A stretch of 5,766 nt of DNA from Methylococcaceae bacterium (lineage in GTDB: Bacteria; Pseudomonadota; Gammaproteobacteria; Methylococcales; Methylococcaceae), in the NCBI GenBank assembly GCA_012026715.1, contig VEPB01000141.1:1-5766 (forward strand). Reading direction: 5' to 3'. Positions 1 to 5,294 of this stretch are shown piece after piece. The position numbers and the translations under genes are program-made. Within the stretch, counting starts at the first letter, position 1; every line of letters starts with the position of its first letter. Below the pieces are notes generated by a model, which was given only the letters and a program-made list of their open reading frames with translations, made no database searches and was not told the DNA's origin.

Positions 1-179
1 AATTCCTCGCGAATGCGCCGTTCGAGCCGGTCGTCGTCCCCCGCCAGGCTCTGCAGGGCCAATTCCAGGCGCGCCAGCCGCAGCGACTGGCGCCAGCCGA
101 CGATCAGTTGTGCCGACAGGATCAGCACCAAGAGCAACGCTATGGCGGCGAGCAGGCTGTCGGCGTCGGGCAGGGGCAT
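1..179 (-). CDS. N-terminal fragment of a membrane-anchored protein, possibly RmuC (partial)
   Basis: This is the first 59 codons of a minus-strand gene that continues past the left edge. Reading from the ATG at 179-177, residues 1-8 are polar (MPLPDADS), residues 9-29 form one hydrophobic helix (LLAAIALLLVLILSAQLIVGW), and the rest is charged and helical, with heptad-like leucines and a run ending RLERRIREE. One N-terminal membrane anchor followed by coiled coil is the layout of RmuC, a protein linked to limiting DNA rearrangements. Similar RxEREIREE-type stretches occur near the start of many RmuC proteins. That is a weak match on 59 residues; any anchored coiled-coil protein would fit. The frame stays open upstream of this ATG, but no other ATG or GTG start lies between it and the terminator of the preceding gene. 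No clear Shine-Dalgarno precedes the ATG. It follows the EF-G gene on the same strand, but a terminator separates them. Confidence 0.55.
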   Translation of the reverse strand, partial: MPLPDADSLLAAIALLLVLILSAQLIVGWRQSLRLARLELALQSLAGDDDRLERRIREE

Positions 180-217
180 GGGATGGACGAAAAGCTGGGG
201 GCGGTTCGGGCGGAGCC

Positions 218-226
218 ATTCTAGCA
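218..226 (-). promoter_or_regulatory. Possible extended -10 promoter for the left-edge gene
   Basis: On the minus strand, positions 226-218 read TGCTAGAAT, an extended -10 (TGn followed by TAGAAT, five of six matches to TATAAT). It lies downstream of the EF-G terminator and about 39 bases before the ATG at 179, leaving a leader of roughly 30 bases. No good -35 hexamer is found 16-18 bases upstream, which extended -10 promoters can tolerate. The position between terminator and gene is the main support. Confidence 0.35.
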
Positions 227-286
227 GGCCTGCCCGGCCACCAGTCGGTTGCGGCGGGATTTCCGCGCGAATCGGGCGCTGAATGC

Positions 287-314
287 AAAAAGGCCCGGAA
301 CGATCCGGGCCTTT
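287..314 (-). terminator. Intrinsic terminator of the EF-G gene
   Basis: A perfect 11-bp stem pairs 289-299 (AAAGGCCCGGA) with 304-314 (TCCGGGCCTTT) around a 4-base loop. On the minus strand the stem ends in a run of five T (291-287), as expected for Rho-independent termination. It begins 37 bases after the EF-G stop codon and insulates the left-edge gene. The plus-strand T run is only three bases, so it should work mainly for the minus strand. Confidence 0.9.
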
Positions 315-350
315 CGTGACTCCCCGCAGGGAGGACGGCGATCCTGTGGC

Positions 351-2441
351 CTACTTCTTGGCTGCCGCGTTGCGCTCGTTCACTTCCTTGATGACTTCGT
401 CCGCCACGTTCTTGGGGCAGGGCATGTAGTGGGAGAATTCCATGGAGAACTGGCCGCGGCCCGAGGTCATGGTGCGCAGATCGCCGATGTAGCCGAACAT
501 TTCCGACAGCGGCACTTCCGACTTGATGCGTACGCCGGAAACGCCGGCGTCCTGGGACTTGATCATGCCGCGGCGGCGGTTGAGGTCGCCGATCACGTCG
601 CCCACGTGGGCATCCGGGGTGAAGGTGTCCACCTTCATGATGGGCTCCATCAGCTGCGGCGCGCACTTCGGTATGGTCTGGCGGAACGCGGCCTTGGCGG
701 CGATTTCGAAGGCGATGGACGAGGAGTCCACGGCGTGGAAGCCGCCGTCCGTCAGGATGACCTTGAAATCCAGCAGCGGGAAGCCGGCCAGCACGCCCTT
801 GTCGAGCATGCTCTTGAAGCCCTTGTCCACGGCCGGCCAGTATTCCCGGGGCACGTTGCCGCCGGTGACCGCGGATTCGAACTGGTAGCCGGTACCCGGC
901 TCGCCCGGCTCGATGGTGTAGTCTATCTTGGCGTACTGGCCGGAACCGCCGGTCTGCTTCTTGTGGGTGTAGCTGTCCTCGACCCGCTTGGTGATGGTTT
1001 CCCGGTAGGCCACCTGGGGCTTGCCGACGGTCACTTCGACGCCATGGGTCCGCTTGAGGATGTCCACCTTGATGTCCAGGTGGAGTTCGCCCATGCCCTT
1101 GAGGATGGTTTCGCCGCTTTCCTCGTCGGTGGAGACGTGGAAGGAGGGGTCCTCTGCGACCATCTTGCCCAGGGCGACGCCCATCTTTTCGTTGGCGGCC
1201 TTGTCCTTGGGGGCGATGGCGATGGAGATGACCGGATCGGGGAACACCATGGGCTCCAGGGTCGCCGGCTTGTCCGGATCGCACAGGGTGTGGCCGGTCT
1301 GCACGTTCTTCATGCCCAGCACCGCCACGATATCGCCCGCCTGGGCCGAATCCAGCTCGTTACGGGAGTTGGCGTGCATTTCGACGATGCGGCCGATGCG
1401 CTCGGTTTTGCCGGTGTAGGTGTTGAGCACGGTGGTGCCCTTTTCCAGGCGGCCGGAGTAGAGGCGCAGGAAGGTGAGGGCGCCGTAGCGGTCGTCCATG
1501 ATCTTGAACGCCAGCGCGCGCAAGGGGCGATCCGGATCGACGATGGCGTGCTCGCCGGTTTCGTTGCCTTCCAGGTCCACTTCCGGCTGTGGATTGACTT
1601 CGGTGGGGTTGGGCAGATAGTCGATCACGCCGTCCAGCACCAGCTGCACGCCCTTGTTCTTGAAGGACGAGCCGCAGAAGGTGGGGAAGAAGTCCAGCTT
1701 GATGGTGCCCTTGCGGATGCAGCGCTTGAGGGTGTCGATGTCCGGTTCGACGCCTTCCAGATACTTCTCCATGACCTCGTCGTCCTGCTCGATGGCTTTT
1801 TCCACCAGTTCGGCGCGCCAGGTCTCGACGTCATCGGCCATGTCGGCGGGAACGTCCTCGATGTGGTAATTCATCGGATCGCCGGAGTCGTCCCAGATCC
1901 AGGCCTTGCGGGTCAGCAGGTCGACCACGCCGGAGAAGGTTTCCTCGCGGCCGATGGGCAGGGTCATGACCAGGGGGTAGGCGCCCAGCACGTCCTTGAC
2001 CTGCTTCACCACGCGGTAGAAGTCCGCGCCGGTGCGGTCCAGCTTGTTGACGTAGATGACGCGGGCGACCTTGGAATCGTTGGCATAGCGCCAGTTGGTC
2101 TCGGACTGGGGCTCGACGCCGCCGGAGCCGCAGAATACGCCGATGCCGCCGTCCAGCACCTTCAGCGAGCGGTACACCTCGATGGTGAAATCGACGTGGC
2201 CGGGGGTGTCGATGATGTTGAAGCGGTGGTCCTTCCAGAAACAGGTGGTGGCGGCGGACTGGATGGTGATGCCGCGTTCCTGCTCCTGTTCCATGAAGTC
2301 GGTGGTGGCCGCGCCGGCGTGGACCTCGCCGATTTTGTGGATCTTGCCGGTGAGCTTGAGAATCCGCTCGGTCGTGGTGGTTTTCCCGGCATCCACGTGG
2401 GCGAAGATACCAATGTTTCGGTAAAGCGCTAGATCGGTCAT
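351..2441 (-). CDS. fusA: Translation elongation factor G (EF-G, second-copy type)
   Basis: This is a complete 696-residue EF-G, the cytoplasmic GTPase that moves tRNA and mRNA through the ribosome after peptide bond formation and, with RRF, splits spent ribosomes. Visible GTPase motifs are AHVDAGKTT (14-22), RGITI in switch I (56-60), DTPGH with the catalytic His (78-82), NKLD (132-135) and CGSSF (256-260). Domain II follows from about 290, domain III carries GMGELHLDI (449-457), domain IV has HKKQTGGSGQY (493-503), and domain V has NRRRGMI (621-627) and GRGQFSMEF (661-669). The segment after switch I is shorter than in E. coli EF-G (FWKDHRFNIIDTPGH), and TNWRYA replaces the usual TVWRQA. 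These features match the 'EF-G 2' (fusB) proteins of Vibrio and Shewanella as I remember them. No rpsL, rpsG or tuf neighbours are present, so it is probably not the str-operon copy. The ATG at 2441 is the conserved MTDL..YRNIGIFAH start; its Shine-Dalgarno is weak. Confidence 0.96.
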   Translation of the reverse strand: MTDLALYRNIGIFAHVDAGKTTTTERILKLTGKIHKIGEVHAGAATTDFMEQEQERGITIQSAATTCFWKDHRFNIIDTPGHVDFTIEVYRSLKVLDGGIGVFCGSGGVEPQSETNWRYANDSKVARVIYVNKLDRTGADFYRVVKQVKDVLGAYPLVMTLPIGREETFSGVVDLLTRKAWIWDDSGDPMNYHIEDVPADMADDVETWRAELVEKAIEQDDEVMEKYLEGVEPDIDTLKRCIRKGTIKLDFFPTFCGSSFKNKGVQLVLDGVIDYLPNPTEVNPQPEVDLEGNETGEHAIVDPDRPLRALAFKIMDDRYGALTFLRLYSGRLEKGTTVLNTYTGKTERIGRIVEMHANSRNELDSAQAGDIVAVLGMKNVQTGHTLCDPDKPATLEPMVFPDPVISIAIAPKDKAANEKMGVALGKMVAEDPSFHVSTDEESGETILKGMGELHLDIKVDILKRTHGVEVTVGKPQVAYRETITKRVEDSYTHKKQTGGSGQYAKIDYTIEPGEPGTGYQFESAVTGGNVPREYWPAVDKGFKSMLDKGVLAGFPLLDFKVILTDGGFHAVDSSSIAFEIAAKAAFRQTIPKCAPQLMEPIMKVDTFTPDAHVGDVIGDLNRRRGMIKSQDAGVSGVRIKSEVPLSEMFGYIGDLRTMTSGRGQFSMEFSHYMPCPKNVADEVIKEVNERNAAAKK

Positions 2442-2482
2442 GGTTGTACTCTGAAGAAAAGCGTTCCAGGCGAAAAACGACC

Positions 2483-2488
2483 ATTATA
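2483..2488 (-). promoter_or_regulatory. -10 box of the EF-G gene promoter
   Basis: The minus strand reads TATAAT at 2488-2483, a perfect sigma-70 -10 hexamer, 41 bases before the EF-G ATG. The predicted leader is about 35 bases. The -35 region (around 2506-2511) matches the consensus poorly, so it may need an activator or be moderately weak. Confidence 0.5.
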
Positions 2489-2512
2489 ACCCGAAGCCGC
2501 GTCTCTTATGAT
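2484..2512 (+). promoter_or_regulatory. Possible lplT promoter overlapping the EF-G promoter
   Basis: On the plus strand, TATGAT at 2507-2512 matches the -10 consensus at five of six positions, and TTATAA at 2484-2489 lies exactly 17 bases upstream as a poor -35 (three of six). The predicted start is near 2519, giving a leader of roughly 110 bases that holds the G-rich motif and the palindrome. The -35 shares its bases with the EF-G -10 on the other strand. The weak -35 keeps this tentative. Confidence 0.3.
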
Positions 2513-2568
2513 ATAGGCGGCGAATCGTCATGAAAATTTCAACAAATCAGACGGATAAATCGGCGTGT

Positions 2569-2590
2569 GGGTAGGGGGTTGCGGGTTGGG
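2569..2590 (+). promoter_or_regulatory. G-quadruplex motif in the lplT leader
   Basis: Four G runs occur in 22 bases: 2569-2571 (3 G), 2574-2578 (5 G), 2583-2585 (3 G) and 2588-2590 (3 G), separated by loops TA, TTGC and TT. This satisfies the standard three-tier quadruplex pattern with short loops. It is on the lplT sense strand, 37 bases before the ATG, so it could fold in the mRNA leader or in the non-template DNA strand. Folding and function are inferred. Confidence 0.5.
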
Positions 2591-2602
2591 CTAAACTTAG
2601 CC
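2589..2602. repeat. 14-bp palindrome in the lplT leader
   Basis: GGCTAA (2589-2594) and TTAGCC (2597-2602) are perfect inverted repeats separated by AC. The left arm shares its two G with the last run of the quadruplex motif, so the two folds would compete. It may be an operator or a small leader hairpin; no regulator is encoded next to it. Confidence 0.4.
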
Positions 2603-2627
2603 GCCAGCCCGGTTCCGAGCCTGATCG

Positions 2628-3818
2628 ATGAATTCATCCGCAACCCATCCCGTCGCCGCCCGCGCCCTGCCGGCGGTGCTGATCGCCCAGTTTCTCTCGG
2701 CCCTCGCCGACAACGCCTTGCTGTTCGTGGCCATCGCCCTGGTGCGGTCGCAGCATCACCCAGAAGCCTGGGTGCCGCTGCTGCAGGAGTTTTTCGTGCT
2801 GGCCTACGTGATCCTGGCTCCGTTCGCCGGCCCTTTCGCCGATGCGTTCCCCAAGGGTCGGGCCATGTTGCTGGCCAACGGCGTCAAGCTGGTTGGGGCC
2901 GGGGGGATGCTGGCGGGATTTCATCCGCTGCTGGCCTACGGCATCGTCGGTCTTGGCGCGGCCGCCTATTCGCCGGCCAAGTACGGCATCCTCTCGGAGC
3001 TGGTGCCGGCGGAACGGCTGGTGAAGGCCAACGGCCTGATGGAGGGCTCGACCATCGTTGCCATTCTGATGGGGGTTGGGCTGGGCGGATGGCTGGCGGA
3101 TCTCTCGGTGCCCGTTGCCCTGGTGACGGTGACGGCCTGTTACGGGGCGGCCATGCTGGCCAATCTGGCGATCCCGAAGGTGGCCGCCGCCCATCCTGGT
3201 CAATCCATGAACCCGTTGCAACTGCTGAGGGAGTTCGCCGGCATCACCTGGTTCATGGTGAAGGACCGCGATGTCCGGTTTTCCCTGGCCTGCACCAGCC
3301 TGTTCTGGGGCAGCGGCGCGACCCTGCGCATGCTGCTGGTGGCCTGGGTGCCGCTGGCCTTGGGGCTCGCCGACACCCGCACTCCGGCCAATCTGAACGG
3401 GGTCGTGGCGATCGGCATCGCCGTCGGAGCGGGCGCGGCTTCCGCGCTGATCCGGCTGGAGACGGTCAATCGGGCGCTGTGGCCGGGGTTGCTGCTGGGG
3501 CCGGTGATCATGCTGCTGGCGACGGCCCACAGCCTGGTTCCGGCCGCGTTGTTGCTGGTGCTGGTCGGGCTGTGCGGCGGCTTGTTCGTGGTGCCGCTCA
3601 ATGCCTTGTTGCAGGAACGCGGTCACCTGACCGTGGGCGCGGGTCATGCGGTGGCGATCCAGAACCTGTTCGAAAACCTGGCGATGCTGGGGATGATCGG
3701 GGCCTACACCCTGACCATCCCGGCGGGTATCTCAGCGATCGAGTCGGCGGTGGGATTCGGCGGCCTGGTGCTGGCCGGCATGCTGTTGATCGCGGCGGCC
3801 CGTTGGCTGGCCGGCTAA
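2628..3818 (+). CDS. lplT: Lysophospholipid transporter LplT
   Basis: A 396-residue inner-membrane protein of the major facilitator superfamily, close in length to E. coli LplT (397). LplT flips lysophospholipids, such as lysophosphatidylethanolamine, from the outer to the inner leaflet of the cytoplasmic membrane, where an acyltransferase (Aas in E. coli) re-acylates them. Conserved stretches I recognise are QFLSALADNALLF (21-33), FADAFPKGRAML in the loop after helix 2 (70-81), AAYSPAKYGIL (112-122), KANGLMEGSTI (133-143), SLFWGSGATLR (224-234), FVVPLNALLQERG (320-332) and VGAGHAVAIQN (336-346). Hydrophobic segments run throughout, consistent with about 12 helices. The ATG start is fixed by an in-frame TGA two codons upstream (2622-2624); the Shine-Dalgarno is weak. 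No aas or plsC lies beside it, unlike in E. coli where lplT and aas are paired. It ends 4 bases from the stop of the opposing gene. Confidence 0.95.
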   Translation: MNSSATHPVAARALPAVLIAQFLSALADNALLFVAIALVRSQHHPEAWVPLLQEFFVLAYVILAPFAGPFADAFPKGRAMLLANGVKLVGAGGMLAGFHPLLAYGIVGLGAAAYSPAKYGILSELVPAERLVKANGLMEGSTIVAILMGVGLGGWLADLSVPVALVTVTACYGAAMLANLAIPKVAAAHPGQSMNPLQLLREFAGITWFMVKDRDVRFSLACTSLFWGSGATLRMLLVAWVPLALGLADTRTPANLNGVVAIGIAVGAGAASALIRLETVNRALWPGLLLGPVIMLLATAHSLVPAALLLVLVGLCGGLFVVPLNALLQERGHLTVGAGHAVAIQNLFENLAMLGMIGAYTLTIPAGISAIESAVGFGGLVLAGMLLIAAARWLAG

Positions 3819-3822
3819 AGCC

Positions 3823-4107
3823 TTACAGCCCCAGGATGATGGCCGCCATCAGCAAGGTCATGAAGACGGAAACGGTCAGCAGGACCGCGGCCTGAGTCTT
3901 GCGGTGCGGATTGCGGAGTCCCAGGAAGCCGAACACCAGGCCGATGGGGGGCAGGAACACCGTCACCGCCATCAGGATCGCCAGGGTGGCAAAGCTCCAG
4001 CGTTGGCTGGGATCGCTGGAACTGCCGGGGCCCTCCACCGGGCGGCCGCAACCGGCACAAACTACTGCCTTGTCCTTGATGGGTTTTCCGCAAAACCGAC
4101 AAAACAT
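3823..4107 (-). CDS. Small zinc-ribbon protein with two membrane helices
   Basis: A 94-residue protein of unknown function. The N-terminus is a compact zinc ribbon: Cys3-x2-Cys6 (CRFC) and Cys17-x2-Cys20 (CAGC), each followed by Gly and then Lys/Arg-Pro, typical of the short zinc-ribbon domains found at the start of many small bacterial membrane proteins. A Ser/Pro-rich linker (27-36) leads to two hydrophobic segments, about 39-64 with a central PP and 72-93. The protein ends right after the second helix. The likely form is a two-helix inner-membrane protein with the ribbon in the cytoplasm; partners are unknown. The frame stays open 33 codons further upstream, but I chose the ATG at 4107 because AGAGG lies 6 bases before it and the added residues are Arg/Pro-rich and look non-coding. 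It is convergent with lplT and divergent from the RND operon. Confidence 0.8.
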   Translation of the reverse strand: MFCRFCGKPIKDKAVVCAGCGRPVEGPGSSSDPSQRWSFATLAILMAVTVFLPPIGLVFGFLGLRNPHRKTQAAVLLTVSVFMTLLMAAIILGL

Positions 4108-4113
4108 CTCACG

Positions 4114-4118
4114 CCTCT
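4114..4118 (-). promoter_or_regulatory. Shine-Dalgarno that fixes the zinc-ribbon gene start
   Basis: The minus strand reads AGAGG followed by a 6-base spacer (CGTGAG) and the ATG at 4107. This is the clearest ribosome binding site in the window and decides for the 94-residue form over the 127-residue extension. Confidence 0.7.
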
Positions 4119-4130
4119 TCGATGATGGAT

Positions 4131-4167
4131 GCACGGCCGTTGCCGGCGGTCGTGCCCTTGTTCTTCT
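4131..4167 (+). terminator. Hairpin with T-rich tail, possible late terminator for lplT transcripts
   Basis: GCACGGCC (4131-4138) pairs with GGTCGTGC (4148-4155), eight pairs including one G-T, around a 9-base loop. A pyrimidine- and T-rich stretch (CCCTTGTTCTTCT) follows on the plus strand. It resembles a weak intrinsic terminator for rightward transcription, and the only gene to its left in that direction is lplT, over 300 bases away. On the minus strand the same hairpin would lie before the zinc-ribbon start. The T run is interrupted, so this is tentative. Confidence 0.3.
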
Positions 4168-4177
4168 AGGTTGCGAA

Positions 4178-4195
4178 GGATAACTTAACGTATCC
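4178..4195. promoter_or_regulatory. 18-bp imperfect palindrome, possible operator
   Basis: GGATA (4178-4182) and TATCC (4191-4195) are perfect inverted arms, and the centre TTAA (4185-4188) is also symmetric: 14 of 18 positions obey the dyad. An 18-bp dyad between divergent genes is the usual shape of a dimeric regulator site. It could serve the zinc-ribbon gene, the RND operon or both. No regulator gene is visible. Confidence 0.35.
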
Positions 4196-4235
4196 GGCCC
4201 TGCCATGAAAACCGTTGCGTGAAGAGACCGGTTGT

Positions 4236-4249
4236 GGCGGGCTCCCGCC
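4236..4249. repeat. GC-rich palindrome before the RND adaptor gene
   Basis: GGCGGG (4236-4241) and CCCGCC (4244-4249) are perfect inverted repeats around CT. As RNA this would be about a 5-bp hairpin with a 4-base loop in the leader, some 30 bases before the chosen GTG start. It is not followed by a T run, so it is not a terminator. Short GC palindromes of this kind can be members of dispersed REP-like families, which one window cannot show. Confidence 0.35.
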
Positions 4250-4280
4250 TCTGGCTTGTCATCCCACCTTTGCGAATTCC

Positions 4281-5294
4281 GTGACCCGCCGCCGACCTCT
4301 TTCCCCTCAGATGTTTGGGGCTATCCTGATGGCTTCCGCCGCGGCCTGGGCGGACGACAATCCGCCGCCTCGTGATGCGGCCGGTCCGGACAGCAGTCTG
4401 ACGGTGACGCTCACCCCACAGCAGGTGGCGAGCGCAGAACTGGCCGTGCAGCCCTTGGAGCCGGCGACGGTGACCGCGGAATGCCGCGCCTACGGCAAGA
4501 TCGTGGACATCCATCCCCTGCTGGAGCTGCGCGCCGGTTACCGCGCCGCCCAGGCCGAAGCGTCGGTGACCGAGGCGGCGCGGGAGTTGGCGCGGAAGAA
4601 TCGAGACCGGCTGGCCAGCCTGCATCGTGAATCCATCGTGGCGACCCGCGAGCTGATCCAGGCCGAAGCCCAGTTCGCGGCCGATAGCGCCAGGGCTCAG
4701 GCGGCCGCCTTCAAGGCCTTGGAAATGCGGGAGGCGGCGATCCAGTCGTTCGGCGAACCGTTGTTCAAGGCCGCCACCGACCCGCGTTCGGCCAGCTTCG
4801 ATGCGCTGCTGGCGCGCCGCCGCATGCTGGGGATGGTGTCGCTGCCGGCGGAGTGTCCGCCACCGCAGCAAGGCGCGACGCTGCGGCTGGGACCTGCGGG
4901 CCAAGGGGCGCCGACGCAGACCGCGCCCTTGCTGGCGCCGGCGCCGCGGACCGATGAGCAGACTCAGGGCGAGACCTGGTTTTTCACCGTGGAAACGGGC
5001 CGGCTGCGGACCGGCATGCGGCTGGATGTGCGCCTGCTCGATCCCCGCAGCAGCCGGGGCGGGGTGAGCATTCCGACATCGGCCGTGGTTTGGCATGGCG
5101 GCTCGCCCTGGGTCTACAGCGACCAGGGTGGCGGCCGGTTTCGCCGCAAGCCGGTGGGCGATCACGGCGAAGGCGGCCAGGGCTGGCTGGTGAGCGAAGG
5201 ATTTCGGGCCGGCGAGCCCGTGGTGGTGCGTGGCGCCCAGATGCTGCTGTCGGAAGAGTTGCGCCGGGCGATCCCGGACGAGGACGACGACTGA
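4281..5294 (+). CDS. Periplasmic adaptor subunit of an RND efflux system (HlyD/CusB-like)
   Basis: A 337-residue exported protein that should link the inner-membrane RND pump encoded next to it with an outer-membrane channel. From the GTG at 4281, TRRR is followed by a hydrophobic core (MFGAILMASAAA) and an AWA|DD cleavage site near residue 24, a good Sec signal peptide. A strongly helical, Ala/Glu/Arg-rich segment (about 84-158) looks like the adaptor's helical hairpin. A beta-rich part follows, with RTGMRLDV (243-250), SIPTSAVVWHGG (263-274) and SEELRR near the end (323-328), all typical of the barrel and membrane-proximal domains of HlyD-type adaptors. The tail is acidic (DEDDD). The usual lipoyl-domain motifs are not evident. 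No His- or Met-rich metal site is visible, so the substrate is open. The start is uncertain: no Shine-Dalgarno precedes GTG 4281, TTG 4215 or ATG 4311; GTG gives the best signal peptide. The stop overlaps the pump's ATG by one base. Confidence 0.82.
   Translation: MTRRRPLSPQMFGAILMASAAAWADDNPPPRDAAGPDSSLTVTLTPQQVASAELAVQPLEPATVTAECRAYGKIVDIHPLLELRAGYRAAQAEASVTEAARELARKNRDRLASLHRESIVATRELIQAEAQFAADSARAQAAAFKALEMREAAIQSFGEPLFKAATDPRSASFDALLARRRMLGMVSLPAECPPPQQGATLRLGPAGQGAPTQTAPLLAPAPRTDEQTQGETWFFTVETGRLRTGMRLDVRLLDPRSSRGGVSIPTSAVVWHGGSPWVYSDQGGGRFRRKPVGDHGEGGQGWLVSEGFRAGEPVVVRGAQMLLSEELRRAIPDEDDD

Noticed and set aside
1..5. The window starts AATTC, like an EcoRI-cut cloning end
   Set aside because: Other GAATTC sites lie inside the window and five bases are not evidence of a cloning junction.
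249..2432. A 727-codon open frame on the plus strand covering nearly all of the EF-G gene
   Set aside because: It is antisense to a gene with every EF-G motif intact. High-GC codon bias leaves this antisense frame open; the translation is rich in His, Val, Gly and Asp with no recognisable domain.
2567..3895. A 442-codon plus-strand frame overlapping lplT
   Set aside because: It is an out-of-frame shadow of lplT, Arg/Gly-rich and with no motif, while the lplT frame matches the family along its full length.
3823..4206. The longer 127-codon form of the zinc-ribbon gene
   Set aside because: The 33 extra residues are Arg/Pro-rich and lack a ribosome site, whereas the internal ATG at 4107 has AGAGG at ideal spacing and starts directly at the zinc ribbon.
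4205..4222. A five-codon frame, ATG AAA ACC GTT GCG TGA, before the adaptor gene; considered as a leader peptide or a frameshifted signal peptide
   Set aside because: It is too short, has no ribosome site, and the adaptor has a better signal peptide from GTG 4281.
4185..5165. A 326-codon minus-strand frame opposite the adaptor gene
   Set aside because: It is Arg/Gln/His-rich with no domain and antisense to a well-supported secreted protein.
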